DNA of 64,000 nucleotides from DASRDR01 sp035550795 (lineage in GTDB: Bacteria; Methylomirabilota; Methylomirabilia; Rokubacteriales; DASRDR01). A program made the position numbers and the translations under genes. The stretch spans positions 28,920-92,919 of the forward strand of contig DASZOL010000046.1 in NCBI GenBank assembly GCA_035550795.1, written 5' to 3'. The notes beneath the pieces are model-generated. The model did no database searches, was not told the origin of the DNA, and worked only from the letters and a program-made list of their open reading frames with translations. Every line of letters starts with the position of its first letter. The first letter of the stretch is position 1. Positions 50,532 to 59,773 of this stretch are shown here, piece by piece.

Positions 50532-50556
50532 TGGGCGCTCCGATGAGGTCCGGACG

Positions 50557-51150
50557 ATGCGATTGACCATCGGGGTCATGGGGTCGAGTGGCGGAGATGT
50601 GAGCGAGGCGGTGCTCGCGAAAGCGTATTGCCTCGGGGAGACGATCGCGGCGCGAGACGCCGTCCTCGTCACCGGCGGCTGCCCGGGGTTGCCGTACGCG
50701 GCCGTGCGGGGGGCGAAGGCGAAGGGCGGCCTGGTGATCGGGATATCCCCTGGCCTCTCCTTCGACGAGCACCGAGGGAAGTACGGCTCGCCCGTGGAGG
50801 GGTTCGACGTCCTGGTCTACACGGGCAGCGGGCTGATGGGCCGCGAGATCACCAGTATCCGCTCCTGCGACATGGTCGTCATCGTGGGGGGGCGGACGGG
50901 GACGCTTGGCGAGCTTGCGATCGCCTACGACGAGGGCCGCCTGATCGGCGTCCTCACGGGGACGGGGGGGATCACCGAGATCGTCGAACGGATCATCCAG
51001 GCGGCCGGGAAGAAGACGGGCGCCTGTGTGCTCTACGACGAGGAGGCCGAACGTCTCGTCGATCGGCTGATCCACTACTACCGGACCGAGCACGTCCGCA
51101 AACCCTCGTGCTTTTGCGACGCACGGCCGGAAGGGGCCGACGCCCGATGA
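50557..51150 (+). CDS. SLOG/LOG-type Rossmann nucleotide-binding protein (TIGR00725)
   Basis: 197 residues. Starts MRLTIGVMGSSGGDVSEAVL, then AVLVTGGCPGLPYAAVRGA and CDMVVIVGGRTGTLGELAIA, the LOG-family GGxxGTLxE motif. The last part is a C-terminal Cys-containing tail (HVRKPSCFCDARPEGADAR). LOG proteins cleave nucleotide monophosphates; TIGR00725 members in metal loci have no known reaction. The stop overlaps the CopA start (ATGA), so it is cotranslated with the ATPase. Confidence 0.88.
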   Translation: MRLTIGVMGSSGGDVSEAVLAKAYCLGETIAARDAVLVTGGCPGLPYAAVRGAKAKGGLVIGISPGLSFDEHRGKYGSPVEGFDVLVYTGSGLMGREITSIRSCDMVVIVGGRTGTLGELAIAYDEGRLIGVLTGTGGITEIVERIIQAAGKKTGACVLYDEEAERLVDRLIHYYRTEHVRKPSCFCDARPEGADAR

Positions 51151-53675
51151 CGGCGACTAGCCATGCAAGCCATGTCCCTTCGGCCACCACTGGGGTCGGC
51201 GCCGGAGCGCCCTCAATCCAGCGTCTCGAGCTCCCGGTTGTGGGCCTCACCTGCGGCGCCTGCGTCCAAGCCGTCGAACAAGCGCTCCGTGCCGTGCCCG
51301 GTGTGTCGGGTGCAACCGTCAACCTATCCCTGGGTCGAGCCTTCGTCGAGTACGACCCCGGCCGGACAACCGTGACGCAGTTCATCGGCGCGATCAAGGC
51401 GGCCGGCTATCGGTCGGAAGCGGCGACGGCCCGGTTCCGGATCGACGGCATCACCTGCGCGTCCTGCGTGACGAAGATCGAGACCGCCCTCCGGGCGACA
51501 CCGGGCGTGCTGGCGGCCTCGGTCAGTGTGGGCAGCGAGGAGGCCGTGGTCGAGTACGTGCCGAGCGTGGCCGACCTCTCCGCCGTCAAGGCCGCCGTTG
51601 GGTCCGCCGGTTACCGCGTGGTCGACACGCCGACCCCTGCGGCTCCGGATGCGCTCGATCGCGAGGCGGAGGCCCGGACGCGCGAGTACCGGACGCTGAT
51701 GCGCCAGTGGTGGTTCGGCGCGGGTGTCGGCACGTTCACGATGGTCCTCAGCTACCCGTGGCTCTTCCCCGTCCTCCGCGACTGGTTCCCGCGGGACAGC
51801 CACCGCCTCTGGTCCATGTGGGCCATCATGGGCGTGGCATCCCTGGCGGTCATCGTGGTCAGCGGCCGCCACTTCTTCACGGGGGCGTGGCAAGCCCTCC
51901 GGCACCGCTCGGCCAACATGCACACGCTGATCGCCCTCGGGACCGGTGTGGCCTGGATCTACTCGACGATCGCGCTCCTCTTCCCGCGGATCTTCCCCGC
52001 GCGCGAGTTCGCAGACGTGTACTACGACGTGACGGTCGTGGTCATCGCTCTCGTGGACCTCGGTCTCGCGATGGAGCTCCGGGCCAAGGGCCGCACGTCG
52101 GAGGCGATCAAGAAGCTCATCGGGCTCCAGGCCAAGACGGCGCGCGTGATCCGCGACGGCGCCGAGCGAGACCTGCCCGTCGAGGAGGTGCTCGTGGGCG
52201 ACCTCGTCGTCGTCCGCCCCGGGGAGAAGATTCCCGTCGACGGCGAGGTCATCGAGGGCGGGTCGGCGGTCGACGAGTCGATGGTCACCGGAGAGTCGAT
52301 CCCGGTCGAGAAGCGACCCGGAGACGAGGTCATCGGGGGCACGCTCAACAAGACCGGGGCCTTCCGCTTTCGCGCGACCAAGGTGGGCAAGGACACGGCC
52401 CTGGCCAGCATCATCCGCCTGGTGCAGGACGCGCAGGGTTCCAAGGTGCCGATCCAGCGCATCGTGGACGTGGTGTCCGGCTACTTCACCCCGAGCGTCG
52501 CGATCCTCGCCATCCTCGGCTTCATGCTCTGGTACACGTTCGGGCCGGAGCCCCGGCTCGCCTACGCCATGATCGTCGCGGTCACGACCCTCATCATCGC
52601 CTGCCCCTGCGCCCTCGGGATGGCCACGCCGATGTCACTGACCACCGGCGTCGGATTGGGCGCGCTCAACGGGATCCTGATCCGGAGCGGCGACGCGCTC
52701 CAGACCGCCCAAGGCATCGGGACCGTGATCCTCGACAAGACGGGCACGATTACCCACGGCCAGCCCGTCTTGACCGATGTCGTGACCGCCAACGGCGCGA
52801 ACGAGGCCACCATGTTGCGGCTCGCCGGTGGCGTCGAGCGGTCGTCGGAGCACCCGCTCGCCGCGGCGATCGTCGCGGGCGCCGAGGCGCGGGGGCTGAC
52901 GCTCCCCGACCCCACGGCGTTCGCGGCGATCCCCGGCCACGGGATCGAGGCGACCGTCGAGGGCCGCGCGCTGCTGCTCGGGAACCTCAAGCTCATGCGC
53001 GACCGCGCGATTCCCCTCGACGGCCTCGACGCGCACGCGAGCCGGCTCGCCGGCGAAGGAAAGACGGCGATGTACGTGGCGATCGACGGCCGGCCGGCCG
53101 GGATCATAGCGGTGGCCGACACCGTGAAGCCGGACTCGCGGGCCGCCATCCAGGCGCTCACAGCCATGGGGCTCGAGGTTGTCATGATGACCGGCGACAA
53201 CGAGCGGACCGGGCAGGCCATCGCCCGTCAGGTGGGGATCACCCGGGTCCTGGCCGAGGTCCTGCCGCAGGACAAGGCCTTCAACGTCCAGAAGCTCCAG
53301 CTCGAGGGGAAGACCGTCGCCATGGTCGGGGACGGCATCAACGACGCGCCGGCGCTGGCCCAGGCCCATGTGGGCTTCGCGATCGGCACGGGGACCGACG
53401 TGGCCATCGCCGCCTCGGACATCACGCTCATCAAGGGCAGCCTCCGCGGCGTCGTGACGGCGATCCAGATCAGCCGCGCCACCATACGAAACGTCTACCA
53501 GAACCTCGTGGGCGCGTTCGTCTACAACGTCCTCGGGCTTCCGGTGGCGCTCGGCGTGCTGTATCCCTTCTTCGGGATCCTGCTCTCGCCGCTCCTGGCC
53601 GCGCTGGCCATGTCGTTCAGCTCGGTCACGGTGATCACGAACGCCAACCGGCTCAAGCGCTGGAGGCCGACATGA
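51147..53675 (+). CDS. copA: Cu(I)/Ag(I)-exporting P1B-type ATPase
   Basis: 842 residues. Two N-terminal heavy-metal (HMA) domains with GLTCGACV near residue 35 and GITCASCV near 105. Actuator MVTGESIPVEK near 375, membrane CPC (IIACPCALGMATP) near 490, phosphorylation site DKTGTIT near 530, SSEHPLAAAI (the HP locus) near 570, MTGDNERTG and VGDGINDAPAL. This is the P1B-1 pattern for Cu+ and Ag+; YN and MSFSS in the last helices agree. ATG 51147 overlaps the SLOG stop. Main export pump of the island. Confidence 0.96.
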   Translation: MTATSHASHVPSATTGVGAGAPSIQRLELPVVGLTCGACVQAVEQALRAVPGVSGATVNLSLGRAFVEYDPGRTTVTQFIGAIKAAGYRSEAATARFRIDGITCASCVTKIETALRATPGVLAASVSVGSEEAVVEYVPSVADLSAVKAAVGSAGYRVVDTPTPAAPDALDREAEARTREYRTLMRQWWFGAGVGTFTMVLSYPWLFPVLRDWFPRDSHRLWSMWAIMGVASLAVIVVSGRHFFTGAWQALRHRSANMHTLIALGTGVAWIYSTIALLFPRIFPAREFADVYYDVTVVVIALVDLGLAMELRAKGRTSEAIKKLIGLQAKTARVIRDGAERDLPVEEVLVGDLVVVRPGEKIPVDGEVIEGGSAVDESMVTGESIPVEKRPGDEVIGGTLNKTGAFRFRATKVGKDTALASIIRLVQDAQGSKVPIQRIVDVVSGYFTPSVAILAILGFMLWYTFGPEPRLAYAMIVAVTTLIIACPCALGMATPMSLTTGVGLGALNGILIRSGDALQTAQGIGTVILDKTGTITHGQPVLTDVVTANGANEATMLRLAGGVERSSEHPLAAAIVAGAEARGLTLPDPTAFAAIPGHGIEATVEGRALLLGNLKLMRDRAIPLDGLDAHASRLAGEGKTAMYVAIDGRPAGIIAVADTVKPDSRAAIQALTAMGLEVVMMTGDNERTGQAIARQVGITRVLAEVLPQDKAFNVQKLQLEGKTVAMVGDGINDAPALAQAHVGFAIGTGTDVAIAASDITLIKGSLRGVVTAIQISRATIRNVYQNLVGAFVYNVLGLPVALGVLYPFFGILLSPLLAALAMSFSSVTVITNANRLKRWRPT

Positions 53676-54049
53676 CGTGGGATCGCGTGCTCGTCAACCT
53701 CGTCGGCCTCGGGCTGAGCGGCGGCATCGTCTGGTTCTTCTGGCTCGTGAAGGCGAAAGGTGTCCGGGCGGCGACCAGCCACAGCGGCTACCAGGAGCAG
53801 ATGGTCCTGGTCAAGGGCGGCTACACGCCCGACGTGATCATCGTCGAGCCTGGAAAGCCGGTCCGGCTCACGTTCGTCCGTCAAGAATCGGCCTCGTGCA
53901 CGGAGATGGTCCTGCTGCCCGACTTCGGGAAGTCCGCGAGGCTGCCCGAAGGTGAGCCGGTCGCCGTCGAGTTCCTGCCCAAGGCCCCCGGCGAGCACGA
54001 GTTCGCCTGCCAGATGGGCATGATCCGAGGCAAGGTCCTCGTGGAATAG
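53672..54049 (+). CDS. Membrane-anchored cupredoxin
   Basis: 125 residues; ATG overlaps the CopA stop. An N-terminal anchor (VGLGLSGGIVWFFWLVKAKG) is followed by a beta barrel: YTPDVIIVEPGKPVRLTFVR, SASCTEMVLLPDFGKSARL and PGEHEFACQMGMIRGKVLVE. Ligand candidates are Cys in SASC and ACQM with Met, typical of cupredoxin_1 proteins of copper operons. It should receive copper outside the membrane. Confidence 0.9.
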   Translation: MTWDRVLVNLVGLGLSGGIVWFFWLVKAKGVRAATSHSGYQEQMVLVKGGYTPDVIIVEPGKPVRLTFVRQESASCTEMVLLPDFGKSARLPEGEPVAVEFLPKAPGEHEFACQMGMIRGKVLVE

Positions 54050-54057
54050 GGGACAGG

Positions 54058-54264
54058 ATGCTCCGCCGCCAGATCTCCGGGCCACGGCGCGACGCGACGG
54101 CGGTCGAGCTCGGGCTCGGGATCGGCCTCTGTGCCGTGCCGTTGGCGTTTGTCGTGATGGCCTGGTGGCGGGGGTGGCGGACCGGACTCGCCGGTGCCCT
54201 GGTGGTCGCGATATTGATCGCCCTGGCCTGCTGGGTCCTCTGCCGCCGTCCCCGCGAGCGCTGA
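54058..54264 (+). CDS. Small two-helix membrane protein
   Basis: 68 residues. Two hydrophobic helices (ELGLGIGLCAVPLAFVVMAW and AGALVVAILIALACWVLC) joined by RGWRTG. GGGACAGG precedes the ATG. Between the cupredoxin and DUF302 genes, 8 bases from the former. Family not recognised. Confidence 0.65.
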   Translation: MLRRQISGPRRDATAVELGLGIGLCAVPLAFVVMAWWRGWRTGLAGALVVAILIALACWVLCRRPRER

Positions 54265-54298
54265 ACCGGCGCCAGGCAGACATAGGAAAGGAGAACCG

Positions 54299-54682
54299 AT
54301 GCTCCACATCGTCGAGTCGACGAAGCCGTTGGCGCGTGTGACCGCGGACCTCGCGCAGGCCGTGGCACGCCACAAGTTCGGCGTGCTGGGCGTGCATGAC
54401 CTCAAGGCGAAGATGGCGGAGAAGGGCGTACCGTTCGCGCGTGAGTGCCGGATCTTCGAGGTCTGCAACCCCCACCAAGCCAAGAAGGTCCTGGAGGCCG
54501 ACCTCCAGGTGTCGACGGCGCTCCCGTGTCGGATCTCGGTGTACGAGGAGGACGAGAAGACGAAGCTCGCCACGATCCGGCCCACCGCCCTGATCGGCCT
54601 CTACGACACTCCGCACCTCAAAGCCGTGGCGGAGGAGGTGGAGGACACGCTGGTCCGGATCATGGCCGAAGCGGCCCGCTGA
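54299..54682 (+). CDS. DUF302 domain protein
   Basis: 127 residues. HKFGVLGVHDLKAKMAEKGV is the DUF302 start and ECRIFEVCNPHQAKKVLEAD the middle, with VCNP conserved; CRISVYEEDEKTKLATIRPT follows. DUF302 proteins often accompany metal or stress genes. AAAGGAGAA precedes the ATG. Function unknown; cytoplasmic. Confidence 0.9.
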   Translation: MLHIVESTKPLARVTADLAQAVARHKFGVLGVHDLKAKMAEKGVPFARECRIFEVCNPHQAKKVLEADLQVSTALPCRISVYEEDEKTKLATIRPTALIGLYDTPHLKAVAEEVEDTLVRIMAEAAR

Positions 54683-54737
54683 CGCACGAGGTCCGTCGGG
54701 TTCTTCCATCCACGTCTGGTCAAGGAGGAGGCGCGAC

Positions 54738-55625
54738 ATGGCGGAGCATCCGTCCGGCACGCGCTCGTGGTTCCGATCTCGCTCGGGAGTCGTGCTGCTC
54801 GCGTTCCTCGCGATTGCGGGGTTCTTCGTGGTGACCGAGCACAGGGCCCATGTACTGGGCGCCCTGCCGTACTTGCTCCTGCTCGCCTGTCCCCTCCTGC
54901 ATCTCTTCCACGGTGGGCACGGCCGAGGGCACGACCATCACGGGGGCAATGACCGGGCACGCCGGGAGGGGGAGAGGGCCGAGACGCCCGTGTACGGTCT
55001 CTGGTCGCTCGTGGTCATCAACGTGGCCGTGTTCGCGATCTTCGCGTTCAGCTTCACCCACCCGCGGACGACGCGCGATTGGCGCTCGCTCGGAGGATTC
55101 ACCGCGTTCCTGGTCGCACTCTTCACCGAGATGTACGGCTTCCCGCTGACGATGTACCTGCTGGCGGGGTGGCTCCAGCGGCGCTATCCCAACTTGGACC
55201 TCCTGTCGCACAACGCCGGCCACCTCTGGGAAACGCTCTTGGGCTGGCAGGAAGATCCGCATCTGAATCCGTTGCACCTCCTCAGCAATCTGCTGATCGC
55301 TGGCGGATTCATCCTCCTGGCCGCCGCCTGGCGGGTCCTCTACGCCGCCCAGCAAACCCACCGGCTCGCGATCACCGGGCCGTACGCCTACGTGCGGCAC
55401 CCGCAGTACGTGGGCTTCATCCTCATCATGCTCGGGTTCGTCGTGCAGTGGCCGACGATCCTCACCCTTGCGATGCTCCCGCTCCTCGTGGGGATGTATG
55501 TGCGGCTCGCACGTCGGGAGGAGCACGAGGTCGAGGCAGAGTTCGGCGCAACGTACGCCCGCTACGCGGCGCGGACCCCCGCGTTCATCCCACGGACGCG
55601 AGGCGCGGCGCCCAGTCGCGCCTGA
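54738..55625 (+). CDS. DUF2933-isoprenylcysteine methyltransferase fusion
   Basis: 295 residues. Residues 1-80 resemble DUF2933 (VLLAFLAIAGFFVVTEHRAH, LLLLACPLLHLFHGGHGRGH, followed by DHHGG, a His-rich metal patch). After a ~50-residue linker and helices comes an ICMT-type domain: ITGPYAYVRHPQYVGFILIM near 210, and REEHEVEAEFGATYARYAAR at the end. About six to seven membrane helices. DUF2933 proteins occur separately in copper/silver operons, so fusion to a methyltransferase is unusual. AAGGAGGAGG precedes the ATG. Last gene of the metal operon. Confidence 0.8.
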   Translation: MAEHPSGTRSWFRSRSGVVLLAFLAIAGFFVVTEHRAHVLGALPYLLLLACPLLHLFHGGHGRGHDHHGGNDRARREGERAETPVYGLWSLVVINVAVFAIFAFSFTHPRTTRDWRSLGGFTAFLVALFTEMYGFPLTMYLLAGWLQRRYPNLDLLSHNAGHLWETLLGWQEDPHLNPLHLLSNLLIAGGFILLAAAWRVLYAAQQTHRLAITGPYAYVRHPQYVGFILIMLGFVVQWPTILTLAMLPLLVGMYVRLARREEHEVEAEFGATYARYAARTPAFIPRTRGAAPSRA

Positions 55626-55982
55626 GCTCACGCGGTTCCAGCTCCCCCAGTTCGGTCATTCCGGGATCGTCGGGCCACGTCGCCCTCGGGGCATTCGGCG
55701 ACGGGGGGACTCACGATTCCGAGCCGACCGAGCGGGGAAGTGAGGACTGACTCAGAACCGCGTAGTTGACGGACCTACCAACTCATTCCGAGTCCGTATC
55801 CATTCGCCGGCGGACCCTGGCAGGCGTCTTGCCGTAGCCGCAAACGTGCCAACTCCAGTCACCGCAGCTCACCGCACGGTCGCCCCCGCACTACAACGAC
55901 CTTCCCGTCAGCCGCGGCGCGACAGCCCTCGGCAGGCCTCCGAGGCGAGCAGCGAACCGGCCCGACAGAATGGAGGTGGGGG
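55626..55982. other. Gap between metal operon and CHAT gene
   Basis: No coding sequence or RNA recognised. It probably contains the metal-operon terminator and the promoter of the CHAT gene, but neither is clear. Confidence 0.4.
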
Positions 55983-57625
55983 ATGAAACGACCGCGTCCA
56001 GCGCGTGCACGAGCAGATCGACCGGGATCGGCTCCGGCGTCACAGCAACCGCGTGCTTCACGGCCACCCCTCCCCGACGCCCGACTGCTTTCCTTTAGCC
56101 TCTTCTACCGCAATAACGTTGTGCAGTCCTTCCTTGCGGCCGCGGCGCTGACGACGATTGAGGGAGATGTGAACGGCGCGCTCGCCGCAGCTTTGTCGGT
56201 CGAGCCGCTGGCGGTACGCGACGGCGTGGGATACGTGGCGCGGCAGGAGTATAGCGCGGTAGATCCTAACGCGGTGTCTGCACTGGCGGGCCGGACGTTG
56301 AGCATTGTGGCCAACGAGAGCGCAGGTCAGAAGATCTTCTCGATCAAGGGCAAGGACTTCTTCAGCACCACCGTGAACGCCAACATCCGCCCTCGCGTGA
56401 CCGCGCTGCGCGCGGCGCTGACGGCAGCCTCGCACGGCAAGCTGCCAGAGGAGTATCGGTACGACGACGGCAACAACGGCAAGGCGCCGGAGCTGTTTGC
56501 GCTCCTGTGGGATCTCGCGAGCAGCGGCTGGGACCTGTGGTCGCTGCTCGTGCCGCCCGTCGATCGACAGGAAGAGGTGCGGAAGCTCCTTGGGAACGGC
56601 GGCATCGTCACCGCCGCGCACGTCGATCTCGCCGAGGCCGTGCCGTGGTCGCTCATCTACGATCAGTGTCATCCGCGAAGGAGTATTCGCCGAACTGGAC
56701 CGCCTCATCGCCGGTCATCTATGAGGTAGAGCGCGCTCTGTGTCCAGCGGCGCTCCCGGCCGCCGATGGCTCGATACCGTCCGTCACGTGCGGCGCAGAT
56801 TCGAAGTGCCTCCTGCACGAGGACGCCGTGGCGGCGAGACAGGCCAAGGGGAAGATCGTGCTGCCGGAAAGCGTCATTTGCCCACGCCACTTCTGGGGAT
56901 TTATGCACCGCATCGAGGTGCCGGTTCAGCAGACGTCGAAAAAGGCACAGCCCGCCGCCGTCCCTGCCGTTCAGAGCATCGTTGAGGCGACCGTGCCTGT
57001 CCGCATCGTGGCGGGCTTCAACGACCACGTGAAGCTCGCGGCTGATAATCGGACGTGCATGGCACAGGCGGCCACTGATGCTAAGGCCACGCTCACGGGG
57101 GCGACGAAAGCAACGATGCCTCGAGACGCCTTTATCCAGACGCTCAAACAGATCGAGCCTGACCTCGTCTATCTTTACTGTCACGCGTGGCCGGAGACGC
57201 TGCAGCAGAAGAGCGTGCCGCACCCCAACCTGGATTTCGGCACAAGGCTCCCGGACGACATTGCGTTTGCCAAGAACTTCTCGGGACCCGGGTGGAAGCA
57301 TCGCCCGCTCGTGTTCCTGAACGGCTGTGGGACGGTGGGGTTCACCCCCATCGCGCCGGCGGAGTTCATCACGCAGTTCATTCAAGGGCGGTACGCATCA
57401 GCCGTCATCGGCACCGAGGTGGCCGTCTGGGCCGAACTGGCGCACGAAGTCGGGTGGAAGTTTTGCAAAGGATTCCTCACCGGGGAGGAGGCTGGCGCCA
57501 CGCTGCTGACCATTCGCCGGCAGCTCCTCCACAAGAACAATCCCCTTGGTTTGGTCTACACACTCTATGGAAGCGCGGGTCTTCACCTCGTCAAGGTCGC
57601 TCCGAAGCCCGGTGTCTCGACTTGA
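55983..57625 (+). pseudogene. CHAT-domain caspase-like protease, frameshifted
   Basis: First frame 55983-56680: FSLFYRNNVVQSFLAAAALT and AEAVPWSLIYD (the CHAT entry motif PWxLxYD). Second frame 56680-57625: KEYSPNWTASSPVIYEVERA and QIEPDLVYLYCHAWPETLQQ with the catalytic His in YCHA; PLVFLNGCGTVGFT with the catalytic Cys in NGCG; VIGTEVAVWAELAHEVGWKF and LGLVYTLYGSAGLHL. One frameshift at 56665-56685 separates them. Both catalytic residues are in the second piece. CHAT proteases are often parts of signalling or defence systems; no partner effector is visible here. About 547 residues if the frame were restored. Confidence 0.8.
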
Positions 57626-57639
57626 TCGATTCAAGGACG

Positions 57640-57812
57640 CGCAGGATCGGCCACACGCCCGCCAGTGGGTGTTTGCGGTGCCGGTGCGCTACCAGTTGGC
57701 CTTCGACGCCGGACTCACGCGCGCGGTGCTACGCGTGTTCCTGCGCACCGTGTTCGGCTGGCAGCGGCGCCGCGACGGCGGGCGGGGCCTGGTCAGGGCG
57801 CGGAGCACGTAG
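57640..57812 (+). mobile_element. IS91-type transposase remnant
   Basis: RPHARQWVFAVPVRYQLAFD and AGLTRAVLRVFLRTVFGWQR match the central part of IS91 transposases (RQWVLSxPxxLRxxLAYD, then RxVFGxxRRR). Only ~55 residues are left, fused to a DNA stretch after the CHAT gene. Confidence 0.7.
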
Positions 57813-58032
57813 GAGATGCTAGCCGTTTCTTGCTCCCCGTCGCCGGGCCCCCGTGTTCTCGGTCCATGCCACCCGACCGAATCCCACTTGGTCCGCAAGT
57901 CCAGTCATACACCTCGAGTTCAACCACCTCACGGTCAACCATCTCGACGGTGCTACTTCCGCAGAACCACTGGCCTGAAATGCCCGAACAAGCCTAGTAG
58001 CAGGCAGAGACCAAGACTGCGCAACCACAGCC

Positions 58033-58262
58033 GCCTCGGGAAGGAGGCTCGCGTCCCCGTGCGTGAACCGGACGCCGATGACGAACTGCTCGCCCTCTTG
58101 GTAGCCCAGCGCGAGGAGGCCGTCCCGGAGGCCAACCATCTGGAGTGTCGCACCCCAGAAATGCGTCAGCGCCCCGATCTTGATGGGTCCCGTGCGCTCG
58201 GCCGAGCCCGCGTTCCCGCCGTGGAGCCCGCTCCCCGCGAGCAGCCCGAGAAGGGCTAGGCC
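58033..58262 (-). pseudogene. ABC-type substrate-binding protein, N-terminal fragment
   Basis: The minus frame gives LALLGLLAGSGLHGG (end of a signal peptide), IKIGALTHFWGATLQMVGLR and DGLLALGYQEGEQFVIGVRF with THGDASLLPEAA. This is the start of ABC_sub_bind (TrpX/BMP-like) proteins, in which G-x-x-x-G-(Q/E)-N/Q-x-VIxxR is conserved. After ~75 residues the family sequence ends. The rest of 57813-58434 shows nothing else. Confidence 0.7.
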
Positions 58263-58434
58263 GCATCGCCAGAGGGGACCTGACGCGTTCTGCGGAAGCC
58301 GTGGTCAGGCATTGTTCGCGCTTGAGCCGCCTACGCTTGGTCAGATGCCGTACGTTACTCTACGCGTAAACGCACCTCCCCACATTGGCCCCGTCCGGCT
58401 ACCTCCGGAGGATCCGGTCCCTACGCACCGTGCG

Positions 58435-59691
58435 TCAGCGCGAGGCACCGAGGGTCTCGCGCATCCTCGCCATGACGACGACGCCCGATACGAGCGTGAG
58501 GGCGGCCACGACGTGGATCGCCGCCGCCATGCCGAGCCAGTCTGCGACGAGGCCGGCGAGGAGCGCGCCCACCGCGTAACCGAGATCGCGCCAGAGTCGG
58601 TAAACGCCGTAGCTCGTGGCTCGCCAGGAGGGGTGGGCCAGATCCCCGATGACCGCGAGCAGCGTCGGGTAGACCATGGCCGTGCCCAGGCCCTGGAGAA
58701 TGGCCCCCAGGATCCAGGCGGGGTAGCTCGGCACCAGCACGGTCAGCCAGATGCCCCCGGCCTGGACGAGCATCCCGCCGGCGATCAGACCCTTCCGACC
58801 GATCCGGTCGCTGAGCGGCCCTGTCACAACCTGAAGCGCGCCCCACACCCCTGGGTACACGGCCTTGATCACGCCGATGGCGGCGACCCCGAGGCCGTAG
58901 TGGGCAAAGAAGAGTGGATAGATCCCCCAGGACATCCCGTCGTTCAGGTTGTTGACGAGTCCCGCTTGGCACGCGGCCGCAAGGTTCCGGTCACGCCACG
59001 TCGTCACGGCGAACGCGTGCCCGAACGACATTGCCGGGGCGGCGGGGTGTCGGGAGCCCGTTTGCGCGATCTCGAGGGCGACGTGGCCGCGGGTCTCGCG
59101 GACGAACAGCATTGACAGCCCGAGTCCCAGGATGGCCACGACGCCGCCGTAGTAGAAGGGTTCGGGCCGGAGCGCGTACCGGCTGGCGATCTCCCCGGTC
59201 GCCCACGCTGACAGTGCCACCGACAGGTACCCGGCGAACTCGTTGAGGCCGAGCGCGAGCCCCCGCCGCGCCGGGCCGACGAGGTCCACCTTCATGATGA
59301 CGGTCATGGACCAGGCGAAGGCCTGGTTCGCGCCGAGGAGCACGTTGGCGGCGTCGATCCAGCCCCACGATGGCGCCCACATGATCATGAAGGGCACCGG
59401 CAGGCCCAGGAGCCACCCCACGACCAGGATCGGCTTCCGCCCGACCCGCTCGGACAGGCGGGCCGCCACGAGGTTCAGGAGGGCCTTGGTCACGCCGAAA
59501 CTCACGATGAACGAGACGATCGCCGTCTTCGACGCGAGGCCGAACTCCTGCTCGCCGATGAGCGGCACGACCGTCCGCTCGAGGCCGACCATCGCCCCGA
59601 CGAAGGCGTTGATCAGGACGAGCAGCGAGAACTGCCCGAGGTTCGCCCCGAGCCCGAGCTGACGGACGGCTGGTCCGGCGGCAGACCTCAC
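58435..59691 (-). CDS. Major facilitator superfamily transporter
   Basis: 418 residues from a GTG, 12 hydrophobic helices. ARLSERVGRKPILVVGWLLG between TM2 and TM3 is the MFS A-motif, and TGPLSDRIGRKGLIAGGMLV is its repeat in the second half. The N-terminal helix starts LGQFSLLVLINAFVGAMVGL. Drug, sugar or anion specificity cannot be deduced. It stands 82 bases downstream of the MBL-fold gene on the same strand and may be in its operon. Confidence 0.93.
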   Translation of the reverse strand: MRSAAGPAVRQLGLGANLGQFSLLVLINAFVGAMVGLERTVVPLIGEQEFGLASKTAIVSFIVSFGVTKALLNLVAARLSERVGRKPILVVGWLLGLPVPFMIMWAPSWGWIDAANVLLGANQAFAWSMTVIMKVDLVGPARRGLALGLNEFAGYLSVALSAWATGEIASRYALRPEPFYYGGVVAILGLGLSMLFVRETRGHVALEIAQTGSRHPAAPAMSFGHAFAVTTWRDRNLAAACQAGLVNNLNDGMSWGIYPLFFAHYGLGVAAIGVIKAVYPGVWGALQVVTGPLSDRIGRKGLIAGGMLVQAGGIWLTVLVPSYPAWILGAILQGLGTAMVYPTLLAVIGDLAHPSWRATSYGVYRLWRDLGYAVGALLAGLVADWLGMAAAIHVVAALTLVSGVVVMARMRETLGASR

Positions 59692-59773
59692 CCCAGGTGC
59701 TCCGCGGAGCCCGGCGCAGGCCGACCGGGTCTGGGCGAGCCGGCTGGCCGCCCCCGCGCAGGTGGCCCGTCGG

